Source: Thermococcus zilligii AN1 (GTDB lineage: Archaea; Methanobacteriota_B; Thermococci; Thermococcales; Thermococcaceae). Taken from it: a stretch of DNA of 64,000 nucleotides. A model generated the notes under the pieces. It was given only the letters and a program-made list of their open reading frames with translations, was not told the origin of the DNA and searched no databases. The stretch lies in contig NZ_AJLF01000001.1 of the NCBI RefSeq assembly GCF_000258515.1, positions 744,001 through 808,000 of the forward strand, in the 5' to 3' direction. This document shows positions 45,791 to 55,037 of the stretch, in pieces; position 1 is the first letter of the stretch, and each line of letters begins with the position of its first letter. The position numbers and the translations under genes were made by a program.

Positions 45791-46952
45791 TTTCATCCCC
45801 CGCGAAGTATGCAACGGCCAGTATTAAAAGGGCTATCCCTGCCAGAGCAGGTAGAAACTTCAGAATTCCAGCGTAGCCGAGGCTTTCCGCGGCGTAGCCG
45901 AGGGCGAACTGGCCGCCCATTGTCCCGAGGTCGAAGAACATCGTGTAGACGCTTGAGCCCATCGTCCTTATCCTCTGGGGCAGGTTTCCGAGGGCCATGA
46001 ACTGCATCGCAGGGACTGCCAGACCAAAGCCAGCACCTATGAAAACGGCGCTCGCGTAGGAAGCCGGGGGGAGAGTGGCCCGGATGAGGAGCAGGTAACC
46101 GGTTATAACGGCGAGGAGGCCCGCCGCGGAGACCGGTATCGGCCCCATCCTGTCGGCGCTTTTGCCTCCAATCAATCTGGTGGCGAAGCTCGCTACCCCT
46201 ACAATCATCATATACCTCCCGAAGACCCTCTGTGGGTAGGAGAGCTCCTTGTAGAGGGCGGGGAGGAAGGTGGTCACGCCAGAATAGGAGGCGGAGAAGA
46301 AGAGGAGCGCTACTGACACCGCCACGAAGTGAAGCCTGAGGAGTTCCGAATAGCCCGCTTTCTCACTCTTTTTCCCTGACACGGCGATTTTTCCAACGTC
46401 CCTTCTAACGGGAACCACGAAGAGCGCCCCAATTGCTGAGAAGAGCACCACGAGGAAGAAAGCACCGGCGAAGCCGAAGTAGTCCGAGGCATAGCCCCCG
46501 AGGGCCGGGCCGACTATGTTGCCGAGGGAGAACATCATGCCGCGCCAGCCGAGGGTCTCGCCGACCCTCCCCGCTGGAGCCAAGTCAACTGCCGTCGAGA
46601 GGCTTGAAGGGTAGAATATCCCCATGGAGAAGCCGTGCAGGGCCCTCGTAAAGGCGAAGAGCCAGATATTGCTAACTAAAGCCGAAACAACGTAGAGGAC
46701 ACCGGAAACGAGGCTGAGGATGTTTCCGAGGATCATGGCCTCAAGGCGATAACCCCTGTCCCCAACCAGGCCCCCAACCGGCTTTGAGAACAGGGAGACC
46801 ACCGAGGTTATCCCCGCGAGAACACCGACAATGAAGGGGCTGGCATTGAAAGTCATCGAGAAGGGGGACACTATGGGGTTAAGTGAGCTTGCGCCAAGGA
46901 AGAAAAAGAAGGTCGAGAGGTTGAGGAGCCAGATGTTCCTGCTGCTGTTCAC
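45783..46952 (-). CDS. MFS transporter
   Basis: A 389-residue twelve-helix carrier: SSLNPIVSPFSMTFNASPFIVG in helix 1-2, GGLVGDRGYRLEAM as the loop 2-3 signature, and GGKSADRMGPIP in the second half. The start is a GTG (46952) at the end of the asparaginase-like gene, so the two genes and the radical SAM gene downstream form one unit. Substrate unknown. Confidence 0.82.
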   Translation of the reverse strand: MNSSRNIWLLNLSTFFFFLGASSLNPIVSPFSMTFNASPFIVGVLAGITSVVSLFSKPVGGLVGDRGYRLEAMILGNILSLVSGVLYVVSALVSNIWLFAFTRALHGFSMGIFYPSSLSTAVDLAPAGRVGETLGWRGMMFSLGNIVGPALGGYASDYFGFAGAFFLVVLFSAIGALFVVPVRRDVGKIAVSGKKSEKAGYSELLRLHFVAVSVALLFFSASYSGVTTFLPALYKELSYPQRVFGRYMMIVGVASFATRLIGGKSADRMGPIPVSAAGLLAVITGYLLLIRATLPPASYASAVFIGAGFGLAVPAMQFMALGNLPQRIRTMGSSVYTMFFDLGTMGGQFALGYAAESLGYAGILKFLPALAGIALLILAVAYFAGDENG

Positions 46953-47869
46953 TAGATCCCAGCCTCCGGCTCGTCCATGCCGTCCTTCATGAAGGCGTAG
47001 CTCATATGCTTCGTGTTCCTGGCGAAGCCGACGTTGCCCTTTGAGTCAACCATTATGATGCCCATCGTGTCCGGGCCGAAGTATCTTGTGGCGAGGCTTA
47101 TTGCCGCTTCGCTGGCCGCCCGGGCGTCCATGCCGAGCCTTACAAAGTCGGTCGCGCTTTTGGCCAGGGCGAGCTTTACTGCCACCTCACCGAGGCCAGT
47201 GCAGGAAGCCCCGGCCACCTCGTTGGCGTAGGTTCCTCCTCCAATTATCGGCGTGTCCCCAACGCGGCCGAACATCTTGAGGAAAACTCCGCCCGTTGAA
47301 GTGCCTGCAACGACCTCTTCACCGTCGAAGGCGACCGCACCGACCGTGCTCCTCAGAACCTCGGGGTACTCCTTTATCAGCTCGTTCAGCTTCTTCCAGG
47401 TCGTTTCCCCGCTCTCGATGAGCTTCTTTCTGAGTTCCTCCCACTGCTTCAGCCTCTCCTCCGTTACCGGGTTGTACTCCCCGAAGCCCAAAAGGCGGGC
47501 GAACTTAACTGCCCCCTCCCCCGCGAGGAGGACGTGGTCGGTCTTCTCCATAACCTTCCTGGCGACGCTTATCGGGTTCTTAACCCCCCAGATTCCGGCA
47601 ACGGCACCGGCTTCCAGCGTTTTCCCGCGCATTATGGCCGCGTCCATCTCGACCCTTCCGTCGAGAGTTAAAACGCTCCCCGTTCCCGCGTTGAAGAGAG
47701 GATTATCCTCGAGGACTTTAACGGCTTCCTCGACGGCGTCCAAAGCAGAACCGCGCTTCAGCTCGCGCCAGCCGGTTAAGACGGCTTCCCTGACACCTTC
47801 GAGAACCTTCGGGATGCGCTCCTCGTTTTTTATCGTCCCGGCGCCACCGTGGACTATGATAGCGGCCAT
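46952..47869 (-). CDS. Plant-type asparaginase / isoaspartyl peptidase (Ntn hydrolase)
   Basis: The 305-residue precursor has the family start IIVHGGAGTIKNEERI, NAGTGSVLTLDGRVEMDAAIM, and the self-cleavage site before the nucleophile threonine in LRSTVGAVAFD (about residue 177), followed by AGTSTGG. After autocleavage it should hydrolyse asparagine or isoaspartyl dipeptides. ATG 47869 with GGTGATCCCC is chosen. It heads the asparaginase-MFS-radical SAM unit. Confidence 0.9.
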   Translation of the reverse strand: MAAIIVHGGAGTIKNEERIPKVLEGVREAVLTGWRELKRGSALDAVEEAVKVLEDNPLFNAGTGSVLTLDGRVEMDAAIMRGKTLEAGAVAGIWGVKNPISVARKVMEKTDHVLLAGEGAVKFARLLGFGEYNPVTEERLKQWEELRKKLIESGETTWKKLNELIKEYPEVLRSTVGAVAFDGEEVVAGTSTGGVFLKMFGRVGDTPIIGGGTYANEVAGASCTGLGEVAVKLALAKSATDFVRLGMDARAASEAAISLATRYFGPDTMGIIMVDSKGNVGFARNTKHMSYAFMKDGMDEPEAGI

Positions 47870-47923
47870 GGGGATCACCGCTGGAAAAAGTGCTCGAAAG
47901 GTTAAAAGGGTTATGGAAACGGG

Positions 47924-48793
47924 TCACCCCGTTGAAACGAGGAGTATGCCCAGGATTGCAAGTGCAAGCCCTTCGAGTATCTTCCTGTTCGGCGTCTCCT
48001 TAAGGAAAACCACCGCCATAAGGGAGGCTATGAGCGGGTTTATGGACGAGACCGGGGCCGAGACCTGGGAGCCAACGGCCCGTGTCGAGTAGACGAAGAA
48101 AAACTGGCCGAGGAGGAGACCGCTGAAGGCCGCCCCGGAGAGCAGGGCAAGCTCCCTCAGGTCTGTGCTGAGGAGCTCGTCCCTGTAAGCGGGGAGAAAA
48201 ACCGAAACACCTATGGCCGCGGAGAACATCCTGAGGCCGGCCAGCGTCAGGGGGTTGAAGTGCCCGGTGAGCCAGTCCATCATGGTTATGGCTATGCTCC
48301 AGGAGACGGGGGTTAGTAAAGCGTATACGAAGCCCTTAGGATCTGCATGTTCTTCTTCCTCCGCCCTGCGGACGATTATGATGGCCAAAACTATCAGCAG
48401 AGCCCCCAGGTAGACCCTGGGGCTTACCCTCCTCCCGAGGAAGAGCGACGCCCAGAGGACTGTCCACAGGGGATAGGTAGAGGTGATGGGGACGGTTCTT
48501 GACACGCCCATCCTGTGGAGGGCGTGGAAGTAGAAGTAATCGCCTATGACAAAGCCAAATTGGGCCGAGACGAAGGCAACGGCAAGATAGAGGGGGCTCG
48601 AGCTGAGTATCTCCCCTATTCCGCCCGCTGGGATTAGCACAGCAAGGTACATAAGAGAAACCGCGTAGAGGCGGATCATGTTAACTGCCACGGGGCTCCT
48701 GGACCTCATCCCGGCCTTTACTAAGATAGTTGCAGTCGCCCAGCAGAGTGCCGAGGCCAGGGCGGCAACCACTCCGAGCGCTGTCCCGTTCAT
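47924..48793 (-). CDS. EamA/DMT-type transporter
   Basis: A 289-residue protein with ten helices and two EamA repeats: the first from about residue 7 (VVAALASALCWATATILVKAG), the second from about residue 150 (GFVYALLTPVSWSIAITMM). The pattern VSRTVPITSTYPLWTVLWA in the first half and VSAPVSSINPLIASLMAVVF in the second match DMT exporters of amino acids or metabolites. Single gene; its upstream region holds a guide RNA on the other strand. Confidence 0.85.
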   Translation of the reverse strand: MNGTALGVVAALASALCWATATILVKAGMRSRSPVAVNMIRLYAVSLMYLAVLIPAGGIGEILSSSPLYLAVAFVSAQFGFVIGDYFYFHALHRMGVSRTVPITSTYPLWTVLWASLFLGRRVSPRVYLGALLIVLAIIIVRRAEEEEHADPKGFVYALLTPVSWSIAITMMDWLTGHFNPLTLAGLRMFSAAIGVSVFLPAYRDELLSTDLRELALLSGAAFSGLLLGQFFFVYSTRAVGSQVSAPVSSINPLIASLMAVVFLKETPNRKILEGLALAILGILLVSTG

Positions 48794-48882
48794 GGAGGGA
48801 AAAGGAGGAATTTAGTTTAAAAGTTTAACGTTTCGATGGGCCTCAAAAAAGAAAATTTAAGCCTTCACCGCGAGCGGGGATC

Positions 48883-48940
48883 TGTATGATGAGCTCGGCG
48901 ATGCTGACGAAAGGATGATGACGATCTTGAGTGCTGAATC
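48883..48940 (+). ncRNA. C/D box small guide RNA
   Basis: All four boxes are present with archaeal spacing: C ATGATGA (48886-48892), an 11-base guide, D' CTGA (48904-48907), a 7-base spacer, C' ATGATGA (48915-48921), a 12-base guide and D CTGA (48934-48937). A TATA-like TTTAA lies about 25 bases upstream. By the five-nucleotide rule the guides point to targets CATCGCCGAGC (methylated G at position 5) and CACTCAAGATCG (methylated C at position 5). I could not identify the target RNAs. Both guides are within the usual 10-12 base range. Confidence 0.85.
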
Positions 48941-48942
48941 AC

Positions 48943-49004
48943 GCAGGAAAGGCTACGGGCAATTGGGGGCCCGCTGGGGGTTTGGCAGCCGGGGCACATC
49001 CTGC
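48943..49004 (+). other. Structured segment after the C/D RNA
   Basis: GCAGGA (48943-48948) and TCCTGC (48999-49004) can close a domain of two inner hairpins: CGGGC/GCCCG, then CTG...CAG with a GGGGTTTGG loop, and a GGGGCACA end. It could be a second small RNA or the leader of the MBL gene at 49104; the rest of this gap to 49103 holds no other feature I can support. Confidence 0.3.
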
Positions 49005-49103
49005 ACTTGTCCGGGCGGCCTTCTCTGAACCCGATAAGACCCCTGGGTGGCGACCCCACCAATACCCTTTTAGCCTTTCCGCTCAAACTTCCACGGTGGT
49101 AAC

Positions 49104-49982
49104 ATGGCACTTGGAAAATTTGGTGATTCTGCGTACCTCTACCCGGGGAGCCCCTCGACCCTAATCCGGGTTTTTGAGGGAGGGGCAGTCCTGGTCGACC
49201 CCGGCCACGGGAGCGGACGGCACAAAGATTTGAAAAGGGAAATCAGAAAGCTGAGACTTGATGTCAGGGCCCAGCTGGCGACCCACGGGCATGCAGACCA
49301 CATAGCCGTCGCCCCGGAGATAGGCGCGCCACTTTTCGTCCACCGCTTCGAGTTCTCGATAGCTGAGAGCCCCCTCAACAGGGAGCTTTTAACCTTCGGC
49401 TCAAAGGCACCGGAGGGCTTCCTCGTCTTCCAGTTCCCGGAAGGGGTAAAGGTTAATGCGGTCTTCGAATGGGGCGATGAGCTTTTTGGAACAAAGGCGA
49501 TAGGGCTCAGCGGCCACTCGCCGGGGATGACGGGCTTCCTGGACGATGAAAACGGACTAATCTACGCCGGCGACTCCTTTTTCGGTGAAAAGCTCATCCA
49601 GTCCGTCGGGGTGCCGTACCTCGTCGACCCAGAATTATTTAAGACTTCAATTAAAGAATTGCATAATTATGTAGACAAAGGCTACCTGCTCATCCCCTCG
49701 CACGGGAAGCCCGTTGGGGGAGAGGAAGCGGCGGAGCTGCTTGAGTTCAACCTTAAACGGGTGGATGAAACCGAGTCCCTGATTTTAGATCTCCTGCGAG
49801 ACCCGATGTCCCTTGACGAGCTGGCCTTCAGGATAATGGAGCACTACGGCGTGGCCATAACCCCCCAGAAGCTCGCCCTCAACCTCGTCCCTGTGAGGGC
49901 GTTCATAGCGGAGCTGTACAACAGAGGGGAGATAGACGTCTTTGTGGATGGGGGACTTAAGTGGAGGGCAAAGACCCGCTGA
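49104..49982 (+). CDS. Metallo-beta-lactamase fold hydrolase with C-terminal winged helix
   Basis: A 292-residue protein. The metal motif is THGHADH (residues about 54-60), with LSGHSPGM, AGDSFFGE and IPSHGKP giving the later ligands. Residues from about 225 (LDLLRDPMSLDELAFRIMEHYG) form a helical domain like that of lactonase- or glyoxalase II-like enzymes. Substrate unknown. GGTGGTAAC precedes ATG 49104. Confidence 0.85.
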   Translation: MALGKFGDSAYLYPGSPSTLIRVFEGGAVLVDPGHGSGRHKDLKREIRKLRLDVRAQLATHGHADHIAVAPEIGAPLFVHRFEFSIAESPLNRELLTFGSKAPEGFLVFQFPEGVKVNAVFEWGDELFGTKAIGLSGHSPGMTGFLDDENGLIYAGDSFFGEKLIQSVGVPYLVDPELFKTSIKELHNYVDKGYLLIPSHGKPVGGEEAAELLEFNLKRVDETESLILDLLRDPMSLDELAFRIMEHYGVAITPQKLALNLVPVRAFIAELYNRGEIDVFVDGGLKWRAKTR

Positions 49983-50127
49983 AGCCACAACCCTCCTGAG
50001 GGCACCTCCCCTGACCCCGCGAATCTAAGAATGGCCGGTCTCTTTCCATTTAGCGGGTAACTAAAGCCGTTATGAAAACGGGACTTAAAGGAAGAGTGTG
50101 CCGAAAATGGAAAATTACAAAAAGTGG

Positions 50128-51507
50128 TCAGCCGAAGAGCCACAGAACCGCTCCCGGGAACCTTTTGCCCCAGTAGTATTCCTTGTGATCACCGCCCTCA
50201 TCGATGACTACCCTGATGTTCGCCCTTTCCGTGTAGCCCCTGTTCTTAAGTATCTCGACCATTTTCTCGGCGCCGCTGATTATGTCCTGTGACTCGGCCG
50301 TCCCCCAGTCGATGTATATCTTTTTCGGCCCCCCGCTGGCGTTCTTGACGAAGTCGTAAATCTCCGGATTGAACCAGAACGCAGGGCTCATGGCCCCCAC
50401 GTACTGGAAGACGTCAGGATAAAGAAAACCGGCATAGAATGCCATCAGTCCGCCCAGAGAGGAACCCATGATGCCCGTCTTTTCTGGATCGGTTCTGTAC
50501 TGCTTGTCTATGAACGACTTGAGGTTTTTCACTATGAATTCAAGCGTGGCATTCCCGAGACCGCCCCGCCCGTACTTTTCGTTCACCCACGGAGCGTACT
50601 CGTCGATTCTCCTATCGCCTCCGCTGTCTATCCCGACCACGATTATTGAGAAGTTTTTCTCCCCATAGAGCTTTTCGAGGGCTTCATCGACACCCCACTC
50701 CCTCAGAAAAGCCGTTGCGTTGTCGAAGAGGTTCTGGCCATCGAACATGTAGAGGACCGGGTACCTCTTTCTCGACGAGCTGTAATCCGGGGGAAGGTAG
50801 ACCCATATCCTTCTCGTGTCATTCAGCTGCGAGATGAACATCCTGAAAGTCCTGACGTTGCCCGTTACCGTGTGCTCCTTGCCGGACTCGACGTAGTCGC
50901 GCCAGTTGTGGACGGTGAACTCGTATGTACCTGCCTTTGTGAAAACGAAGCGCCTGTTCGAAATCTCCTCCCCGTTGGGCCCTTTTTCAACAGTTTCCCA
51001 CGAGCCCCTCGTGAACTTAAACTCTATCACCGTCCCGTAGGGAAAGGTCAGGTCTATTGCCCACCTACCGTCCGGGAGCCTCTTCAGCCTGTAACGCTCG
51101 TCTCCGGGGTTCCAGCCATTGAAATCCCCGGCAATATAGACATAATCCCCCTCCGGCGTGTACTCGGGCACCGAGACTACGAAGGTCACGGTTATTCCGT
51201 TGAGGGTGTTGGAGGCTGTTGTCGTGGTCGTTGTAGTCGTGGTTGGCCTGCCGGTGGTTGTGGTAAGTGGAAGTGTAGTTCTGGTTCCGCTGGTGGTGGA
51301 TGTAGTTGTGCCTGGGGTTACATGGACACCGCCTGTGGTGGTTTGGGGAGTGGTAGTCCAGGTCGTTTTGGTGGCAGTGTTGTCCGGACTGGACGTTGTC
51401 CCCGAAGTGTCCCCGCTCTGAACGCCTGATCCATGATTAACACCAAAGTAAAGGCCCGAAAGGAGAAGTATAATGAGCATCAGCGCACCGATCAATCTTA
51501 CGTCCAT
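50128..51507 (-). CDS. Secreted esterase with Thr-rich stalk and carbohydrate-binding-like domain
   Basis: The 459-residue protein starts with an N-terminal anchor or signal (LIGALMLIILLLSGLYFG), then about 80 residues rich in Thr and Ser (51200-51420 region), a beta domain with IAGDFNGWNPGDERYRL typical of glycogen/starch-binding (CBM48/20-like) folds, and an esterase D-type hydrolase: WVYLPPDYSSS, LYMFDGQNLF, and the serine nucleophile in GIMGSSLGGLMAFY. It is likely displayed on the outer face and acts on a glycan ester. The last 4 codons end EYYWGKRFPGAVLWLFG. Promoter not obvious. Confidence 0.85.
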   Translation of the reverse strand: MDVRLIGALMLIILLLSGLYFGVNHGSGVQSGDTSGTTSSPDNTATKTTWTTTPQTTTGGVHVTPGTTTSTTSGTRTTLPLTTTTGRPTTTTTTTTTASNTLNGITVTFVVSVPEYTPEGDYVYIAGDFNGWNPGDERYRLKRLPDGRWAIDLTFPYGTVIEFKFTRGSWETVEKGPNGEEISNRRFVFTKAGTYEFTVHNWRDYVESGKEHTVTGNVRTFRMFISQLNDTRRIWVYLPPDYSSSRKRYPVLYMFDGQNLFDNATAFLREWGVDEALEKLYGEKNFSIIVVGIDSGGDRRIDEYAPWVNEKYGRGGLGNATLEFIVKNLKSFIDKQYRTDPEKTGIMGSSLGGLMAFYAGFLYPDVFQYVGAMSPAFWFNPEIYDFVKNASGGPKKIYIDWGTAESQDIISGAEKMVEILKNRGYTERANIRVVIDEGGDHKEYYWGKRFPGAVLWLFG

Positions 51508-51595
51508 GTTACCACCGGGTAAACTTGTCTGAGGGGCTTTTAGCCTTTTCCGCAACCGTTTTTAGGGGGGTCTCAGAATTTCCACGGTGGTCTCG

Positions 51596-52072
51596 ATGGG
51601 GGAGCTGACCCACGTGGACGAAAGGGGAGTGAAGATGGTAGAAATCGGGCACAAGGATATGGTTTTCAGGAGGGCAGTTGCGAAAGGGAGGATAAGGCTG
51701 AAACCGGAGACCATTCGCCTGATTCTCGAGGGAAAAACCAAGAAGGGGAACGTCATAGCCACTGCCCAGATAGCCGGAATTCTGGCGGTGAAAAAGACCC
51801 CCGAGCTGATTCCCCTCTGCCATCCGATACCCCTCACGGGCGTTGATGTATCCTTTGAGTTCGGGGAGGACTACGTGGAGGCAGTCTGTGAAGTCAGGGC
51901 TTACTACAAGACCGGCGTTGAAATGGAAGCGCTGACGGGTGTTACGGTTGCTCTGCTTACGATCTGGGACATGGTCAAGGCCGTTGAAAAGGATGAGCGG
52001 GGGCAGTATCCGAACACGAGGATCGAGGGAATAGAGGTAGCAGTTAAGGAGAAGGGGGAAGACGTCCCATAG
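51596..52072 (+). CDS. moaC: Cyclic pyranopterin monophosphate synthase
   Basis: The 158-residue protein shows MoaC motifs: [15 protein letters not shown], the [15 protein letters not shown] core with the catalytic His/Pro region, and [19 protein letters not shown]. It forms cyclic pyranopterin monophosphate, the first committed intermediate of molybdopterin synthesis needed for tungsten enzymes in these organisms. ATG 51596 is preceded by GGTGGTCTCG. Confidence 0.93.
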   Translation: MGELTHVDERGVKMVEIGHKDMVFRRAVAKGRIRLKPETIRLILEGKTKKGNVIATAQIAGILAVKKTPELIPLCHPIPLTGVDVSFEFGEDYVEAVCEVRAYYKTGVEMEALTGVTVALLTIWDMVKAVEKDERGQYPNTRIEGIEVAVKEKGEDVP

Positions 52073-52235
52073 GGTTTCGTTCGGCGTGGATTCTTTCTGG
52101 GCATCAGTGCTCAAAACCCCTTTTAATTCCCTACGGTGAGAACTGGAAGAAATTGAAAGGACATTGGTGGCGTTTCCGCAACATTTATTTATCTGCTTTC
52201 CCACTAAACATCGAACTCCCGCTGAGGTGATACGC

Positions 52236-54941
52236 ATGAAATCGAAAAAGGCCGCATTAGTCCTTTTGCTGTTGGGGGCAGTTCTGTTATTTGCCTCTGG
52301 AGCAAGCGCTCAGGAAAGCCCCTACTACTACGTCAAAACCTACGGTGGTTCGGGATGGGACAGCGGTAATGCCATGGCCATAGCCCCAAACGGCGACGTT
52401 ATAGTCGCGGGCTACACGGAGAGCTTTGGCTCGGGCAAAGGCGACGCCCTGATAATGAGGCTTGACCGCCAGGGGAAGGTAAAGTGGGCGAAAACCTACG
52501 GCGGAAGCGGTTACGACTGGATTAACTCGATAGCTGTGGACTCCAGGGGAAACATAGTGGCGGTTGGCTACACGACGAGCCTTGGGGATGGTTCCGAGGA
52601 TCTCTGGATCCTCTATCTGGACGAAAACGGAAGCGTTAAGTGGCAGAAGGCAGTTGGCGGCAGTAAGACCGACGTTGGAAACGCGGTTACCATAGCACCC
52701 AATGGGGATATAATAGTGGTCGGGCAGACTGAAAGCTTCGGTGCCGGCTGGAGTGACCTCTGGGTTCTTCGCTTCGGTGCCGATGGGAGCCTTAAGTGGC
52801 AGAAGACCTACGGTGGAAACGACGACGATGCTGGCACTTCGGTTGTCGTTGCTCCCAACGGGGACATAATCGTTGCCGGCTACACCCTGAGCTTTGGAAC
52901 AGGCTTCCAGGACGTCTGGGTTCTTCGCCTGGATCAAAACGGAAACATCCTGTGGGAGAAGAGCTACGACCTGAACTCCAACGAAGATGCCGCGAACTCC
53001 GTCTCAGTCACTTCCGGCGGCCAGATAATCGTTGCGGGCTACACCTCGGATATTAACGACAAGAATGCCCTTCTAATGAAGCTTGACGGAAACGGGAACC
53101 TCCTGTGGGCCCGCACTTACGGCGGAAACAGGGACGATGAAATTAATTCCATAGCCATTACCCCGGCCGGCGACATATTGGCCGTAGGAGGTACCTACAG
53201 CTTTGGTCTGGGCGGAGAAGATTCCTGGGTTATAATGCTCGACGGAAATGGCTACCTCAAATGGTCAAGGACATACGGTGGGGTTTCGGACGAATACTTC
53301 TCCAGCGTAGCTGTCGAAAACGATTCCACCGCAATTCGTCTCGCTGGAACCACCTGGAGCTTCGGTGCATCCGGCGACATCATGGTTCTTGCCATACCCC
53401 TTGATGGGAACCTTCCGAACTGCGGCTGTGGACTTTCACAGAACCCGCTGCTGGCCAGTGTCCAGCCGAGCCTTGCAACCACGAGGGCTCAGGTTTCAGT
53501 GCCACCGGTGAGCCCCCAGCCCACGGCGGTGGTTCCAAAAGATGTCACCGGGAACATTGGGGTGAACAACCTCTACTCTTCCGCGACGCTTTCAGTTGAA
53601 TCCACTCCCCCTGGGGCAACCGTTTACGTAAACGGAACCCGGATCGGGACAACACCCCTGCAGACGTTCCTCCTCCCGGGAACTTACGAAGTTAGGGTCA
53701 GCATGCCCGAGTACGAGGACTACGTGACCACCGTAACGCTCTATCCCGGTGAGAGCAAGACTCTGAGCGTTACCCTAACGCCGACCTTTGGCTTCCTGAC
53801 GGTCTACTCCAACCCTGCCGGGGCCAGGGTTTTCATCGATGGCTCCTACATTGGAGACACCCCGATTGAGAATTACAAGCTCTCAGTCGGGCAACACTCC
53901 CTGAAAGTGACAAAAGAGGGCTATTATGATTACACGACGACTGTGACGATAAATCCGGGGCAAACTACCACAATCAACGCCCAGCTCAACCCCCGGCCGG
54001 CAAGCTTAACGATAGACTCAAACCCCGCGGGGGCTGAAGTCTATCTCAACGGAACTTACATGGGAACAACACCGCTCAGCATTAATGTCCCCCCCGGAAC
54101 TTATGAAGTAAGACTTAGCATGCCCGGGTACGCTGACTATGTGACCAGCGTGACACTCAACCCCGGGGAGGTTAGAGTGATAAACGCGGCCCTTGTTCAC
54201 TACCCGGTTCTTTCTGTTGAGTCAAACCCAACCGGGGCTCAGGTTTACATCAACGGGTCCTACGCAGGCGATACACCGCTTACACTAACCCTCCTCCCGG
54301 GAACTTACGAAGTTAGGGTCAGCATGCCCGAGTACGAGGACTATGTAACCACCGTAACGCTCAATCTTGGTGAGAGCAAGACTCTGAGCGTTACCCTAAC
54401 GCCGACCTTTGGCTTCCTGACGGTCTACTCCAACCCCGCTGGCGCTGAAGTTTACCTCAACGGCACGCTAATTGGAGCAACCCCAGTTGAAAACTACAAA
54501 GTCCACGTTGGAACCTACGTGCTTAAGGTTGCTAAGGACGGGTACGAGACTTATTACGCGTCTGTAACAATCGAGCCCGGAAAGACTGCGATCGAGAACA
54601 TAACCCTCAAGCCGGTGGGGATCACTACAACGACTACAACTACCACCACAACCGCTACCACAACTCACACGACCACTACTACAACCACAACGACCACATC
54701 TCCAGTTACCACAACCACCACTGCACCCACAACAACTACCACTACGACCCAGCCCACCACCACAACCACTACCACAACTACTACGACGACCACTACAACC
54801 AAGCCAACCACGACTACCACAACGACCACCACTACCACTACGACAAGCAAGGGAGGGGGTGGAGTTGGAACAGCGGCGATAATAGCTGTGGTGGTCATAA
54901 TTGGCCTGGCTGCGGCACTGTTCCTCCTGCGGAGGAAGTGA
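52236..54941 (+). CDS. Surface protein: seven-repeat propeller, five PEGA domains, Thr stalk, C-terminal anchor
   Basis: The 901-residue protein has a signal peptide (AALVLLLLGAVLLFASGASA), then seven repeats of about 52 residues (KTYGGSGYDWINSIAVD type, ending in KW or LW), the number expected for one beta-propeller. Five PEGA domains follow (SNPAGAEVYLNG and LPGTYEVR motifs) to about residue 795, then a Thr-rich stretch of about 75 residues, and a C-terminal helix AAIIAVVVIIGLAAALFLLRRK. It should stand on a stalk outside the cell, possibly glycosylated on threonines, and bind a polymer or another surface protein. GAGGTGATACGC precedes ATG 52236. Confidence 0.88.
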   Translation: MKSKKAALVLLLLGAVLLFASGASAQESPYYYVKTYGGSGWDSGNAMAIAPNGDVIVAGYTESFGSGKGDALIMRLDRQGKVKWAKTYGGSGYDWINSIAVDSRGNIVAVGYTTSLGDGSEDLWILYLDENGSVKWQKAVGGSKTDVGNAVTIAPNGDIIVVGQTESFGAGWSDLWVLRFGADGSLKWQKTYGGNDDDAGTSVVVAPNGDIIVAGYTLSFGTGFQDVWVLRLDQNGNILWEKSYDLNSNEDAANSVSVTSGGQIIVAGYTSDINDKNALLMKLDGNGNLLWARTYGGNRDDEINSIAITPAGDILAVGGTYSFGLGGEDSWVIMLDGNGYLKWSRTYGGVSDEYFSSVAVENDSTAIRLAGTTWSFGASGDIMVLAIPLDGNLPNCGCGLSQNPLLASVQPSLATTRAQVSVPPVSPQPTAVVPKDVTGNIGVNNLYSSATLSVESTPPGATVYVNGTRIGTTPLQTFLLPGTYEVRVSMPEYEDYVTTVTLYPGESKTLSVTLTPTFGFLTVYSNPAGARVFIDGSYIGDTPIENYKLSVGQHSLKVTKEGYYDYTTTVTINPGQTTTINAQLNPRPASLTIDSNPAGAEVYLNGTYMGTTPLSINVPPGTYEVRLSMPGYADYVTSVTLNPGEVRVINAALVHYPVLSVESNPTGAQVYINGSYAGDTPLTLTLLPGTYEVRVSMPEYEDYVTTVTLNLGESKTLSVTLTPTFGFLTVYSNPAGAEVYLNGTLIGATPVENYKVHVGTYVLKVAKDGYETYYASVTIEPGKTAIENITLKPVGITTTTTTTTTTATTTHTTTTTTTTTTSPVTTTTTAPTTTTTTTQPTTTTTTTTTTTTTTTKPTTTTTTTTTTTTTSKGGGGVGTAAIIAVVVIIGLAAALFLLRRK
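53669..53815 (+). repeat. 147-base direct repeat in the PEGA region (with 54290-54436)
   Basis: Bases 53669-53815 and 54290-54436 are nearly identical (about six mismatches in 147), offset by 621 bases, exactly three PEGA units. The other PEGA units are much more diverged, so this is a recent duplication or gene conversion. Confidence 0.85.
54290..54436 (+). repeat. 147-base direct repeat, second copy
   Basis: Second copy of the repeat at 53669-53815. It encodes the end of PEGA unit 4 and the start of unit 5. Confidence 0.85.
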
Positions 54942-55037
54942 ACCTTTCCCTCCTTTTCTTCCATTTAGGGTAACATTTAAGAGGGCAAAACCTTGTAATA
55001 CGGACGGCCTGTTTTAAAGGGTGCCAAGGGTGATAGT

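Noticed and set aside
51220-51400. Low-complexity GTT/GGT-rich tract read as a separate protein
   Set aside because: It is the antisense of the Thr-rich stalk of the esterase.
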